A DNA stretch of 64,000 bases from Acidovorax sp. sic0104. Lineage in GTDB: Bacteria; Pseudomonadota; Gammaproteobacteria; Burkholderiales; Burkholderiaceae_C. A program made the position numbers and the translations under genes. The stretch is from assembly GCF_019219095.1 (NCBI RefSeq), contig NZ_JAHUWH010000010.1, forward strand, positions 1 to 64,000. Reading direction: 5' to 3'. Shown in pieces: positions 53,024 through 61,766 of the stretch. The notes below the pieces were generated by a model, which saw nothing but the letters and a program-made list of their open reading frames with translations, was not told where the DNA came from and did not search any database. Position 1 is the first letter of the stretch. The number at the start of each line of letters is the position of its first letter.

Positions 53024-54550
53024 ATGAGCAAATTGCACGAAAGACTGGCCGCCTACCCGGCGGATGCCCTGGGAGGGATTCGCCGCGGCATCGAGAAGGA
53101 AGGGTTGCGCGCGCTGCCGGCCGGGGGACTCGCGCTGACTCCGCACCCCGTGGCCCTGGGCTCGGCGCTCACGCACCCGCTGGTCACCACCGACTACAGC
53201 GAGTCGCAGCTCGAACTCATCACGGGTGCCCACAAGGGCGTGGATGAGTGCCTGAACGAGCTGACCGAAGTGCACCAGTTCGTGCACCACACGCTCAAGG
53301 ACAGCGGCGGCGAGCTGCTCTGGGCATCGAGCATGCCCTGCGGGCTGCCTACCGACGAGACCATTCCCATCGGCCGCTACGGCAGCTCCAACGTGGGGCG
53401 TGCCAAGAGCGTCTACCGCATGGGCCTGGGCCACCGGTATGGCCGGCGCATGCAGACCATCTCGGGTATCCACTACAACTGGTCGCTGCCCGGTGTGGAC
53501 AGCGAGCAGTACTTCTCGCTCATCCGCAACTTCCGCCGCCATGCCTTCGTGCTGCTGTATTTGTTCGGCGCATCGCCCGCGCTGTGCCCCTGCTTCGTGG
53601 CGGGGCGCGAGCACGGCCTGCAGGAGCTGCCCGGCGGGCAGGCGCTGTACCTGCCGCACGCCACGTCGCTGCGCATGGGGCGCCTGGGCTACCAGAGCGA
53701 TGCCCAGGCCACGCTGGCCGTGAGCTACAACGGCCTCAAGGGCTATGCCAATTCGCTGCACGAGGCACTGACCAAGCCCTATCCCGCCTACGAAACCCTG
53801 GGCGTGCGCAACCCGGGCGGCGACTACAACCAGCTGGGCACCAGCCTGCTGCAGATCGAGAACGAGTTCTACGGCACCATCCGCCCCAAGCGCACCGTGC
53901 GCACCGGCGAGCGCCCGCTGCACGCGCTGCGCGAGCGCGGCGTCGAATACGTTGAAGTGCGCCTCATGGACCTGGACCCGTTCGTGCCCGTGGGCATCAC
54001 CGCGCCCACCATGCGCCTGCTGGACGTGTTCCTGCTGCACTGCCTGCTGTCCGACAGCCCGCCCGACACGCCGGCCGAAATCGCCGAGCTCAAGCACAAC
54101 CAGCACCTCACGGCAGAGCGTGGCCGCGAGCCGGGCCTGCATCTGGCGCGCAATGGCCTGAGCGTGACCCTGGCGGACTGGGGCGCCGAGGTACTGGCCG
54201 AGTGCGCGCCACTGGCCGCCGCACTCGATGCAACCCACGGCACCGACGACTACAGCGCAGCGCTGCAGGATGCACGGGCCCTCATGGCCGCGCCGGCCCA
54301 GACCCCTTCGGCCCGAGTGCTCGGCGCAATCCAGTCGGCGCACCACAACAGCTTCGAGAGCTTTGCGCTGCAGCAATCCATGGCGGCACGCGATGCGCTG
54401 CTCGGACTGCCGTGGAGCGCCGATCAGCAGGCCCGCTATCTCGCACTGGCCGACGAATCCATGGCCGCGCAAAAGGCCATCGAGGCTGCGGACACGCTGC
54501 CGTTCGAAGCCTGGCGCGAGCAGTACATGGCGGTCAAGGAGTTGGGCTGA
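53024..54550 (+). CDS. gshA: Glutamate-cysteine ligase
   Basis: GshA joins glutamate and cysteine by ATP hydrolysis, the first step of glutathione synthesis. From ATG 53024 the 508-residue protein has the length of gammaproteobacterial-type GshA (about 518) and its motifs: GIRRGIEKEGLRAL, DYSESQLELITG, GIHYNWSLP, LYLPHATSLRMG and EVRLMDLDPF. It stands alone; gshB is not in the window. Confidence 0.95.
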   Translation: MSKLHERLAAYPADALGGIRRGIEKEGLRALPAGGLALTPHPVALGSALTHPLVTTDYSESQLELITGAHKGVDECLNELTEVHQFVHHTLKDSGGELLWASSMPCGLPTDETIPIGRYGSSNVGRAKSVYRMGLGHRYGRRMQTISGIHYNWSLPGVDSEQYFSLIRNFRRHAFVLLYLFGASPALCPCFVAGREHGLQELPGGQALYLPHATSLRMGRLGYQSDAQATLAVSYNGLKGYANSLHEALTKPYPAYETLGVRNPGGDYNQLGTSLLQIENEFYGTIRPKRTVRTGERPLHALRERGVEYVEVRLMDLDPFVPVGITAPTMRLLDVFLLHCLLSDSPPDTPAEIAELKHNQHLTAERGREPGLHLARNGLSVTLADWGAEVLAECAPLAAALDATHGTDDYSAALQDARALMAAPAQTPSARVLGAIQSAHHNSFESFALQQSMAARDALLGLPWSADQQARYLALADESMAAQKAIEAADTLPFEAWREQYMAVKELG

Positions 54551-54608
54551 GCCTGAGCACCGCTGCGCCTGGGTCGCATCGGGCCGCCGCGGCAGGTTGA
54601 TTTTGCTA

Positions 54609-54666
54609 GTGTTTTGATAGCAAATGACGCTTGCCCCAAGAGCGATAGCGGCAAAAAATGCCTGAA
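54609..54666. repeat. Dispersed intergenic repeat, copy 3 (diverged)
   Basis: Contains TTTTGATAGCAAATGACGC and TTGCCCCAAGAGCGATAGC, a diverged relative of the other two copies, between gshA and the convergent small genes. Confidence 0.4.
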
Positions 54667-54667
54667 A

Positions 54668-54904
54668 TCAGCCCTGCAACTGCAGCAGGGCCTCCTGCCG
54701 CCAGTATTCGGCGGCGTCCAGAAACCCCTCCCACACACAGCCGTTGCAGCCCCGGCCGCAGCACGTTGTGGGCTCGGGTGGCGGGTTGCGCAGGGTGATG
54801 CCGGCCACCTGGGCGCGTGCCTGCAGGGCCTGGAACATCGCCAGGGCAGAAGCGCCGTCCACGGCGCGGGCGGGCGGTGGCAGGGCGGGGGTGGCCGGTG
54901 TCAC
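54668..54904 (-). CDS. Oxidoreductase-like N-terminal domain protein, 78 residues
   Basis: GTG 54904 overlaps the stop of the membrane protein gene (GTGA), giving 78 residues. The C-terminal half PPPEPTTCCGRGCNGCVWEG and YWRQEALLQ is the oxidoreductase-like domain, with clustered cysteines C48, C49, C53 and C56 that probably bind a metal. Function unknown; it is widespread in betaproteobacteria. Confidence 0.75.
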   Translation of the reverse strand: MTPATPALPPPARAVDGASALAMFQALQARAQVAGITLRNPPPEPTTCCGRGCNGCVWEGFLDAAEYWRQEALLQLQG

Positions 54905-55152
54905 GGCCGGCTGCGGCTGGCCTTGGCGCGGCGCACGCCATACTGCACGATGAAGGCCAGCCCCAGCACGAACGCGAACCAGCCCACCACGGACGCCTGG
55001 GCCATCAGTTCGCGCACGCTGGTGGAGCGAGCGACATGGGGCGCCAGCAGGATCACCAGGCCGATCAGGGCGCAGGTGACGCCCTTGAACAGCACTTCCT
55101 TGTCGGCCTTGCTGGTGGGGGCTTTGCGGGGGGCAGGGGTGGGGGCTGGCAT
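54901..55152 (-). CDS. Small two-helix membrane protein
   Basis: The 83-residue protein has a Pro/Ala/Lys-rich N-terminus and two membrane helices (about 24-41, GVTCALIGLVILLAPHV, and about 55-73, VVGWFAFVLGLAFIVQYGV). No family is assigned. It is translationally coupled to the oxidoreductase-like gene that follows. Confidence 0.7.
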   Translation of the reverse strand: MPAPTPAPRKAPTSKADKEVLFKGVTCALIGLVILLAPHVARSTSVRELMAQASVVGWFAFVLGLAFIVQYGVRRAKASRSRP

Positions 55153-55323
55153 GGTGGTCGAAGGCGCGGCGGCCCGAAGCGGGGAAGACCGCGATTATCC
55201 TTGGCCCCTGGCAGCCGCCGCCCTGGCCGTGTTCCACCGCGCCGATGATCTGCCCTAGAGCCCCCGACCACGGCCCTCGCTGGTCTGGCCGGACAATCCC
55301 AGAGAACACAGAAAGAATTCCGC

Positions 55324-56292
55324 ATGGCCATCCAGTGGTTCCCCGGTCATATGCACCTGACCAAGAAAGCCATCACCGAACGCATCAAGGACATCGATGT
55401 GGTGATCGAGGTGCTGGACGCGCGCCTGCCGGGCTCCAGCAGCAACCCGCTGCTGGCCGAGCTCACCGGCCACAAGCCCTCGGTCAAGGTGCTCAACAAG
55501 CAGGACGTGGCCGACCCCGCGCGCACCCCGCTGTGGGTGGACTGGTACAACGCCCAGAGCGACACGCGCGCCGTGCCGCTCGATGCGTCGGATGCGGCGC
55601 CTGCGCGCAAGCTCATCGACGCCTGCCACCTGCTGTCGCCCAACCGCGGCGGCATGGCCAAGCCCATGCGCGTGCTCATCTGCGGCGTGCCCAACGTGGG
55701 CAAGTCCACGCTCATCAACACCCTGTCGAACAAGCGCCAGGCCAAGACGGGCGACGAGGCCGGCATCACCAAGATCGAGCAGCGCATCACCCTGGCTGAC
55801 GACTTCTACCTGTGGGACACCCCCGGCATGCTGTGGCCGCGCATCATCGTGCCCGAGAGCGGCTACAACCTGGCCGCCAGCGGCGCCGTGGGCCGCAACG
55901 CCTACGACGAGGAGCTGGTTGCGCTGGAGCTGCTGCGCCGTCTTCAGGCGCACTACGCACCGCTGCTGGAGGCGCGCTACAAGCTGGGTCTGCCCGCCGG
56001 TGCGATGGCCGCGATGCAGGACGACGAACTGCTCGAAGCCATCGGCCGAAAGCGCGGAGCCATGCTGGGCGGTGGCCGCGTGAACCTGCAAAAGACCGCC
56101 GAGATCGTGATGACCGACTTTCGCACCGCCATCCTGGGCCGCATCACCTTGGAGACGCCCGCGGAGTTCGAGGCCTGGCGCGACGCCGGGCTGGCGGAGG
56201 ATGCCAAGCGCCAGGCCAAGAAGGACGCGCGCGCCAAGGCCAAGGGCAAAGGCTCGGGCGTGCGAGAACCGTCGTCCGGGGACGTGGTGTAG
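55324..56292 (+). CDS. ylqF: YlqF/RbgA-family ribosome biogenesis GTPase
   Basis: The 322-residue protein is a circularly permuted GTPase: G4 NKQD (58-61) comes before G1 GVPNVGKST (about 120-128) and G3 DTPG (about 164-167). The opening MAIQWFPGHMHLTKKAI and KIDVVIEVLDARLPGSS-like segment are typical. RbgA acts late in 50S subunit assembly in Bacillus. The C-terminal tail is Lys-rich. Confidence 0.94.
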   Translation: MAIQWFPGHMHLTKKAITERIKDIDVVIEVLDARLPGSSSNPLLAELTGHKPSVKVLNKQDVADPARTPLWVDWYNAQSDTRAVPLDASDAAPARKLIDACHLLSPNRGGMAKPMRVLICGVPNVGKSTLINTLSNKRQAKTGDEAGITKIEQRITLADDFYLWDTPGMLWPRIIVPESGYNLAASGAVGRNAYDEELVALELLRRLQAHYAPLLEARYKLGLPAGAMAAMQDDELLEAIGRKRGAMLGGGRVNLQKTAEIVMTDFRTAILGRITLETPAEFEAWRDAGLAEDAKRQAKKDARAKAKGKGSGVREPSSGDVV

Positions 56293-56501
56293 CACCACTG
56301 CCGGGTGCACAGGCAGAGGCCGTGTCGTGGGTCGGTATCTCCGCCCCTGCAGGCACTCCGCCGGCCGTGGTGGCGCGCCTTGAAAAGGAGATGGAGCGCG
56401 CCTTCAAGGCGTCCGATATCCGCAAGCAGCTGGAGGTGCAGGGCCTGGTGGTTGTCGCATCGCGCTCCGCAGACTACACCGACTTCATCCGCAAGGAGTG
56501 A
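56293..56501 (+). pseudogene. Remnant of a Bug/TctC-type solute-binding protein
   Basis: Directly after the ylqF stop, a plus-strand frame reads WVGISAPAGTPPAVVARLEK, EMERAFKASDIRKQLEVQG and ADYTDFIRKE before TGA 56501, which is the C-terminal part of periplasmic tricarboxylate-binding proteins of the Bug family. There is no start and the other three quarters are missing. The following 56502-56799 stretch has no gene I can support. Confidence 0.72.
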
Positions 56502-56799
56502 AGCGCTGGCGGCGTGTGGTCAAGGCCGCAGGCGTGCAGGCGGCCCGGTAGCGGCGCAGCGCACAGCGGCAACGGCCCGAGCGTGGTTGCCATTCATCCC
56601 CGGGGCGCGCCGGCGGCGCGGGTGGTGCGCCGCCTTTTCATCCACCACGCCGACCCCCGGCCCGTCGACACGGTGCCGATCTGGCGCCTTTCGCCTGGAC
56701 GAACCCCGGGGTGCCGCTGTCCATGTTGGTGGCCACTGCCGCCTCGATCCGGCCGATGGATAGCGTTACCATGCCAGAACGGTTGTCACTGCATTGACC

Positions 56800-59088
56800 A
56801 TGCCCCCTGTCACTCCTTCATCTCCTTTGCCCCGCGCGCGCGATGACGTCACCAGTCAGCAGCTCGTACGTGCAGGTTCGTGGACGGTCGCCATCACCGG
56901 CGTCATGATTGCCTCGCTGCTGCTGCTGGACGAACCGCTGCCCTGGGCACGTGTTCTGATGAATCTGGGCGTGGGAGTGATGGGCGCTGTGGCCGTGCTT
57001 TTGGGCCACCTTCAGCGCTGGCATTCCGCGGGCCTGGTGCTGGTGTGGGGCGTATGGGCGGTGGTGGCGGCGCTGTCGGCCAGCAACGGCGGCCTGCGCG
57101 GGCCCAGCCTGGTCAATTTCCCGGTCATCATCGTCGTGGCGGGCTGGGTGCTGGGGGCGCGATACACACTGTGGGTCACGGGCGCCACGGCGCTGCTGTT
57201 CTTGGTGTTCGTCTGGGCTGACCTCAACAACTACATGCCGCCACCGCGCTACGGCAACCTGGCGGCGTACGTGGCTTACCTCAGCGGAGTGTTGGCCGTG
57301 ACGGCCGCCGCCACGCTCATGTCCCGGCGCAGCTACCTGCGCCGCGTGCGCGAGGCGCAGCAGACGGCATCCAGCCTGGCCACGCGCGATGCCGAGCTGC
57401 GCAAGCTGCTGCGCGCGGTCGAGCAAAGCCCCGAGAGCATCGCCATCACCGACCTTGAAGGCCGCATCGAGTACGTCAACGCCGCGTTTCTCACCCGCAC
57501 CGGGTACTCGCAGGACGAGGTGATAGGGCAGTCGTCTTCGTCCGTGTCGAGCAACGGCATGGCGCTGGCCCAGTGGGTGAGCCTGCGCGACACGCTCGCA
57601 CGCGGCGAGAACTGGGTGGGCGAGCAGGTCAATCGCCGCAAGGATGGCGCCGAGATCGTCGAAGCCGTGGTGGTGGCACCCATCCGCCAGCCGGACGGCC
57701 ACATCAGCCATTACGTGGAGATCAAGCAGGACGTCACCGAACGCCGCCGCGCCGCCGCCGAGATCCATCGGCTGGCGCATTTCGATGCGCTGACCAGCCT
57801 GCCCAATCGCACCATGTTGGTGGAGCGACTGACTGCGCTGCGCTGGCGTGGCGCTGTGGGCTCGCAGCCCCTGCACGCGCTGGTGCTCCTGGACCTGGAC
57901 CGCTTCACCACCTTCAACGATGCCCGGGGCAGCGAGATGGGCGACCGCCTGCTGTGCGCCGTGGCCCTGCGCCTGTCGCAGACGCTTCCGGCGCATGGTT
58001 TGCTGGTGCGCGTGGCCGGCGATGAATTCGCCATCGTGCTGCATGACCTGGGCCTGCTTCCGCCCCAGGCGAGCCGCCGCGCCCTGGCCTTTGCGGAGCA
58101 ACTGCAGTCGCTGCTGTTGCAGCCCCTGAGGCTGGAGGGATGCGCGGAAGAGGCGCAGTTGGGCGCGAGCATCGGGATCACCCTGTACCCCCAGAACGCG
58201 AGCGACTCGCCGCACGAGGCCCTGCGCCGTGCGGGCACCGCGCTGCACCGTGCCAAACAAGCGGGTGGTGGGCGCTCGGCCTTTTTCGAGCAAGGCATGG
58301 GTGAGGCGGCGGAGCATCGGTTCCAGGTGGAGCGTTCGCTGCGCCACGCGATTGCGGCCGATGAGCTGCGGCTTTTCCTGCAGTCCCAGGTGGATGTGCA
58401 CGGCCGGCTCACGGGCGCCGAGGTGCTGGTGCGCTGGCAGCACCCGCGCGACGGCCTGCTGTCGCCCGCGGCCTTCATCTCCATTGCTGAGGAGTCCGAC
58501 CTGATCGTGGGGCTGGGCAACTGGGTGCTGACGCATGCCTGCGCATTGCTCGCCCAGCCCGTCATGCGCGAGCGACGCCTGAAGCTCTCGGTCAACCTCA
58601 GTGCGCGCCAGTTCCGCCAAGCCAGCTTCATCCCGCAACTGCGCGGCATCCTGGCCACCACCGGCGCCGATCCGTCGCTGCTCACGCTGGAAGTGACCGA
58701 AGGCCTGGTGATCGACGACTTCGACGAAGCCGTGGCCAAGATGCGCGAGCTGGCCGCCCTGGGCGTGGAGTTCTCGCTGGACGATTTCGGCACCGGCTAC
58801 TCCTCGCTGGCGTACCTCAAGCGCCTGCCCATTCAGGAGATCAAGATCGACCGCTCGTTCGTGCACGAGGCGCCCACCAATGCCGACGATGGCGTGTTGG
58901 TCGAAGGCATCCTGTCGGTGGCACGCCACTTCGGATTGCGTGTGGTGGCTGAAGGGGTTGAGACCCGTGAGCAGGCCGATTTCCTGGGCCAGCGTGCGCC
59001 CGACATCGTCTACCAGGGGTACCTGTTCGGTCGCCCTGAGCCGCAGCAGGACTGGCTGGCGCGACTGCCGTCCGGCGGCGTGAATTGA
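56800..59088 (+). CDS. Membrane PAS-GGDEF-EAL cyclic-di-GMP protein
   Basis: From ATG 56800 (a TTG two codons earlier is also possible) the 762-residue protein has about five membrane helices (27-172), a PAS domain (about 205-320), a GGDEF domain (about 325-490) and an EAL domain (about 510-750). The cyclase signature is AGDEF (406-410), a variant that may or may not be active. The EAL side is complete: EVL (541-543), NLSARQF, EVTEGLVI, DDFGTGYSS, KIDRSF, AEGVET. So a phosphodiesterase is likely. Confidence 0.93.
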   Translation: MPPVTPSSPLPRARDDVTSQQLVRAGSWTVAITGVMIASLLLLDEPLPWARVLMNLGVGVMGAVAVLLGHLQRWHSAGLVLVWGVWAVVAALSASNGGLRGPSLVNFPVIIVVAGWVLGARYTLWVTGATALLFLVFVWADLNNYMPPPRYGNLAAYVAYLSGVLAVTAAATLMSRRSYLRRVREAQQTASSLATRDAELRKLLRAVEQSPESIAITDLEGRIEYVNAAFLTRTGYSQDEVIGQSSSSVSSNGMALAQWVSLRDTLARGENWVGEQVNRRKDGAEIVEAVVVAPIRQPDGHISHYVEIKQDVTERRRAAAEIHRLAHFDALTSLPNRTMLVERLTALRWRGAVGSQPLHALVLLDLDRFTTFNDARGSEMGDRLLCAVALRLSQTLPAHGLLVRVAGDEFAIVLHDLGLLPPQASRRALAFAEQLQSLLLQPLRLEGCAEEAQLGASIGITLYPQNASDSPHEALRRAGTALHRAKQAGGGRSAFFEQGMGEAAEHRFQVERSLRHAIAADELRLFLQSQVDVHGRLTGAEVLVRWQHPRDGLLSPAAFISIAEESDLIVGLGNWVLTHACALLAQPVMRERRLKLSVNLSARQFRQASFIPQLRGILATTGADPSLLTLEVTEGLVIDDFDEAVAKMRELAALGVEFSLDDFGTGYSSLAYLKRLPIQEIKIDRSFVHEAPTNADDGVLVEGILSVARHFGLRVVAEGVETREQADFLGQRAPDIVYQGYLFGRPEPQQDWLARLPSGGVN

Positions 59089-59162
59089 TCCCGCACGCCG
59101 GGCCTGCATTGAATGGCCCGGCGATGCGCGCAATGGTCGAGGGGCGAGCGCCCAAGAAAAGA

Positions 59163-59184
59163 AAGCCCCGCTGCCTTGGGGCTT
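59163..59184 (-). terminator. Terminator between convergent genes
   Basis: AAGCCCC, an 8-base loop and GGGGCTT, followed on the minus strand by a T/C-rich tail (TTTCTTTTCTT). It lies between the GGDEF-EAL gene and the convergent small gene at 59237. Confidence 0.55.
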
Positions 59185-59236
59185 CGGGGCTTCGGGCTTT
59201 CGTCTGGCGGCAAAGGCCAGGCCGGTTTCCCAGGCT

Positions 59237-59380
59237 TTACTTGTTCTTGTCCTTGCCACGCGGCAGGACGGCAGTCACCGGTGGCACGGGGCGGTCGGAG
59301 CCGTGCGAATCCTTCGGAATCGACGTGTCCTTCTTGGGCTTCTTCGTCATCTTGTTGCTGCGCTGATCACCTTTGGCCAT
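59237..59380 (-). CDS. Small basic hypothetical protein, 47 residues
   Basis: ATG 59380 after AGGAGG opens a 47-residue Lys/Asp/Pro-rich protein (MAKGDQRSNKMTKKPKKDTS and a PRGKDKNK end). It is strongly charged and probably disordered. Proteins of this look are common next to RidA-type genes in Comamonadaceae, but no function is known. Confidence 0.65.
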   Translation of the reverse strand: MAKGDQRSNKMTKKPKKDTSIPKDSHGSDRPVPPVTAVLPRGKDKNK

Positions 59381-59481
59381 GGGTCCTCCTGTGTGGGTCT
59401 CGGTATGCGACCGCTGCGCGCGATGGTACGCCACAACCGGAGCGGTTTGGGGGCCGCGCGCCGCAATCCGGCCGCCGGGCC

Positions 59482-59976
59482 TCAGATCCGTCGGATCTGT
59501 GCCGCGGTGCCTGGTGTCGCTGCCGTGCCTGTCACCACGGCGGTCGCTTCCACCTCTACCAGCATGCCGTCGAGCGCAAGGCGCGGTACGGGTATCAGCG
59601 TGCAGGCTGGCGTGGGTGCATCTTTCCACACACCGCGCGCCGCCTGGGTCCACAGCGCCAGGCGCTCCTCGGTGTGGTCCACCACCAGCAGCGTGAGCCG
59701 TGCGACGTCATGCACCGTGGCATCCGCCGCAGCCAGGGCTGCTTCCATGTTGCGCAGCGCCTGGTCCAGTTGCGCCGCAAAACCGGACGGCAGCTCGCCC
59801 GCCGCGTTCTCACCGCCCTGGCCCGAGACGTACACCGTGCGGCCGTGCAGCGGCGCCACCACCAGGTGCGAGTAGCCATTGGGCGCGGGGTCGTACAGGC
59901 GCTCGGGGTTGAGGTGTACAAGGCGCGTGAGGCTTGCGGCATCGTGGGGTGTGAGGAAAGAGGCGATCTGTGGCAT
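59482..59976 (-). CDS. RidA/YjgF-family protein
   Basis: This 164-residue protein has the RidA fold with HLNPERLYDPAPNGYSHLVV, VYVSGQGGENAAGELPSGFAAQ and ALRNMEAALAAADAT. The key C-terminal arginine region is replaced by CTLIPVPRLALDGMLVEVEA, as in related subgroups. RidA deaminates reactive enamines. It is transcribed away from soxR with a SoxR-like palindrome between them, so SoxR control in response to redox-active compounds is likely. Confidence 0.87.
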   Translation of the reverse strand: MPQIASFLTPHDAASLTRLVHLNPERLYDPAPNGYSHLVVAPLHGRTVYVSGQGGENAAGELPSGFAAQLDQALRNMEAALAAADATVHDVARLTLLVVDHTEERLALWTQAARGVWKDAPTPACTLIPVPRLALDGMLVEVEATAVVTGTAATPGTAAQIRRI

Positions 59977-60016
59977 GCGATTTCCTGGAATCGTTGAAAG
60001 GACGTGCTAGTATCAA

Positions 60017-60036
60017 ACCTCAACTTTGGTTGAGGT
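60017..60036. promoter_or_regulatory. SoxR-type operator palindrome
   Basis: ACCTCAACTTTGGTTGAGGT is a perfect 7-base half-site palindrome with a 6-base centre. CCTCAA-N6-TTGAGG is the known SoxR box form. It lies between ridA (starts 59976) and soxR (starts 60062), where a SoxR-controlled ridA promoter is expected. Confidence 0.88.
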
Positions 60037-60061
60037 CAATGTCTTTTATTGAGGTGCCCGC

Positions 60062-60526
60062 ATGAAGCACGACGATGCCGCTGGCGATCCGGCCATGGAC
60101 CTTGCCGCAGACCTTTCCGTGGGCGAGGTGGCTCGCCGAAGCGGCTTGGCCGTATCGGCACTGCATTTCTATGAGGCGCGCGGCCTGATCGCCAGCCTGC
60201 GCAGCGCGGGCAACCAGCGGCGCTACCCGCGGTCGGTGCTGCGCCGCGTGGCCGTGATCAAGGTGGCCCAGCGCATGGGGGTGCCGCTGGCGGCCATTGG
60301 AGAGGCGCTGCAGGCGCTGCCCGCGGGCCGCACGCCCACGGTGGCCGACTGGCGGCGCCTGTCTGCGCGCTGGCGCGAGGACCTGGATGAGCGTATCCGC
60401 ACCCTCACGTCGCTGCGCGACCAGCTCGACGGCTGCATCGGCTGCGGCTGCCTGTCGCTCAAGGTCTGCCCTTTGCGCAACGCGCAGGACACGCTCGCCA
60501 GCGAAGGGCCCGGTCCGCATTTCTGA
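60062..60526 (+). CDS. soxR: Redox-sensitive transcriptional activator SoxR
   Basis: This 154-residue MerR-family protein has an N-terminal winged helix (about 18-85, [20 protein letters not shown]), a dimer helix, and the SoxR [2Fe-2S] site C-x2-C-x-C-x5-C (C125, C128, C130, C136). Oxidation of the cluster activates transcription. No soxS is nearby; in many betaproteobacteria SoxR acts directly on target genes, here presumably the divergent ridA. Confidence 0.95.
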   Translation: MKHDDAAGDPAMDLAADLSVGEVARRSGLAVSALHFYEARGLIASLRSAGNQRRYPRSVLRRVAVIKVAQRMGVPLAAIGEALQALPAGRTPTVADWRRLSARWREDLDERIRTLTSLRDQLDGCIGCGCLSLKVCPLRNAQDTLASEGPGPHF

Positions 60527-60686
60527 AGCGCCCTGTGTGACTTTGTGCGCAAATGCCGCTGAGCCGGTGTTTGCAGGTACCTTCAGTCCATGGTGCCCCG
60601 CTGGGCGCGCGCCTATGATGGCCGGGCGTTTGCTGGCGGCGCGCCGGCTTCCTTTCCCCTACACCCGCTTCAACCGGAGAATGCTC

Positions 60687-61709
60687 ATGACCATGCGGCT
60701 GTTTCGTCAGTGGGGCGCGTCGCTGTGCCTCGGGTTCCTGGCCATGGCCTGCCACGGCGGCGCCGGTGCGCAGGACCTTGCGGGCTCCAAGGACCACCCG
60801 GCCGTCAAGCGCTTCGGCGGCAGCACCATCGTGGGTTATGAAGTGCGCAACTTCGACGCGGTGGAGTTCCAGACCTCCACCTTCAAGGAATTCGACCTGC
60901 AGGCCAATAAGCGCCGCTACGTGAAGCCCCCGCTGGAGCTCGAAGGCAGGCTCACCCGCCTGTGGTACGAAGCACCCGGCGCCACGCGATCGCTGGAGCT
61001 GTACCGCAACTACGCCAACGAGCTCGCGGCCGGCGGCTTCACCGCGCTGTACGACTCCACGCGCGACAGCGCGGCGGGCAGCTATACCAACTTCCTGGCC
61101 AACTTCAGCAGCGGGCAGCGCGACATCATCAAGAACAACCGCAGCGAGTACGTGATGTACGCGGCCGATGCCAGCACCGTGCGCACCGGCACCTTCCAGA
61201 AGGGCAACACCACCGTGCGCCTGGTCGCCATCGACTGGCCCAAGGAAGACGCCACCTACAAGTCCAAGCAAGGCGCCTACATCGCCGTGGACATCCTGGA
61301 GACCAAGGCCATGGAGCAGAACATGGTGGTGGTCAGCGCGTCCGACATCGGCAAGTCCATCACCGCAAGCGGCAAGGTCGCCATCTACGGCATCTTGTTC
61401 GACACCGGCAAGGCTGACGTCAAGCCCGAGTCCAAGCCGTCGCTCGACCAGATCGCGGCATTCCTGAAGGCCGAACCGGCCGTCAAGCTGCACGTGGTGG
61501 GCCATACCGATAGCGTGGGCGGTTTCGACAGCAACCTGGCGCTGTCCAAGCGCCGTGCCGACGCAGTGGCCGCCGTGCTGGCCCGGGACTACGGCATTGC
61601 CGCGAACCGCCTTGTGGGCAACGGCGTGGCATCGCTGGCGCCAGTGGCCAACAATGGCACCGATGAAGGCCGGGCCAAGAACAGGCGGGTGGAGCTGGTG
61701 CTGCAGTAA
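60687..61709 (+). CDS. DUF4892/OmpA-domain outer-membrane protein
   Basis: ATG 60687 is chosen because GGAG lies 7 bases ahead (60681 and 60693 also possible). The 340-residue protein has a signal peptide (about 1-27), an N-terminal domain (about 30-215; VKRFGGSTIVGYEVRNFDAV and a YRNYANELAAGGFT segment, as in DUF4892), then an OmpA C-terminal peptidoglycan-binding domain (about 225-340, VVGHTDSVGGFDSNLALSKR and EGRAKNRRVEL). It anchors the outer membrane to peptidoglycan. Confidence 0.88.
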   Translation: MTMRLFRQWGASLCLGFLAMACHGGAGAQDLAGSKDHPAVKRFGGSTIVGYEVRNFDAVEFQTSTFKEFDLQANKRRYVKPPLELEGRLTRLWYEAPGATRSLELYRNYANELAAGGFTALYDSTRDSAAGSYTNFLANFSSGQRDIIKNNRSEYVMYAADASTVRTGTFQKGNTTVRLVAIDWPKEDATYKSKQGAYIAVDILETKAMEQNMVVVSASDIGKSITASGKVAIYGILFDTGKADVKPESKPSLDQIAAFLKAEPAVKLHVVGHTDSVGGFDSNLALSKRRADAVAAVLARDYGIAANRLVGNGVASLAPVANNGTDEGRAKNRRVELVLQ

Positions 61710-61766
61710 AGGGTCTGCCGCCGTGGCGGCATCCGGGGCTCCAGCACCGGAAGATGCGTGAGCCGC

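Noticed and set aside
56502..56799. Possible further remnants between the Bug fragment and the GGDEF-EAL gene
   Set aside because: Frames on both strands give only Arg/Pro/Gly-rich products without family resemblance.
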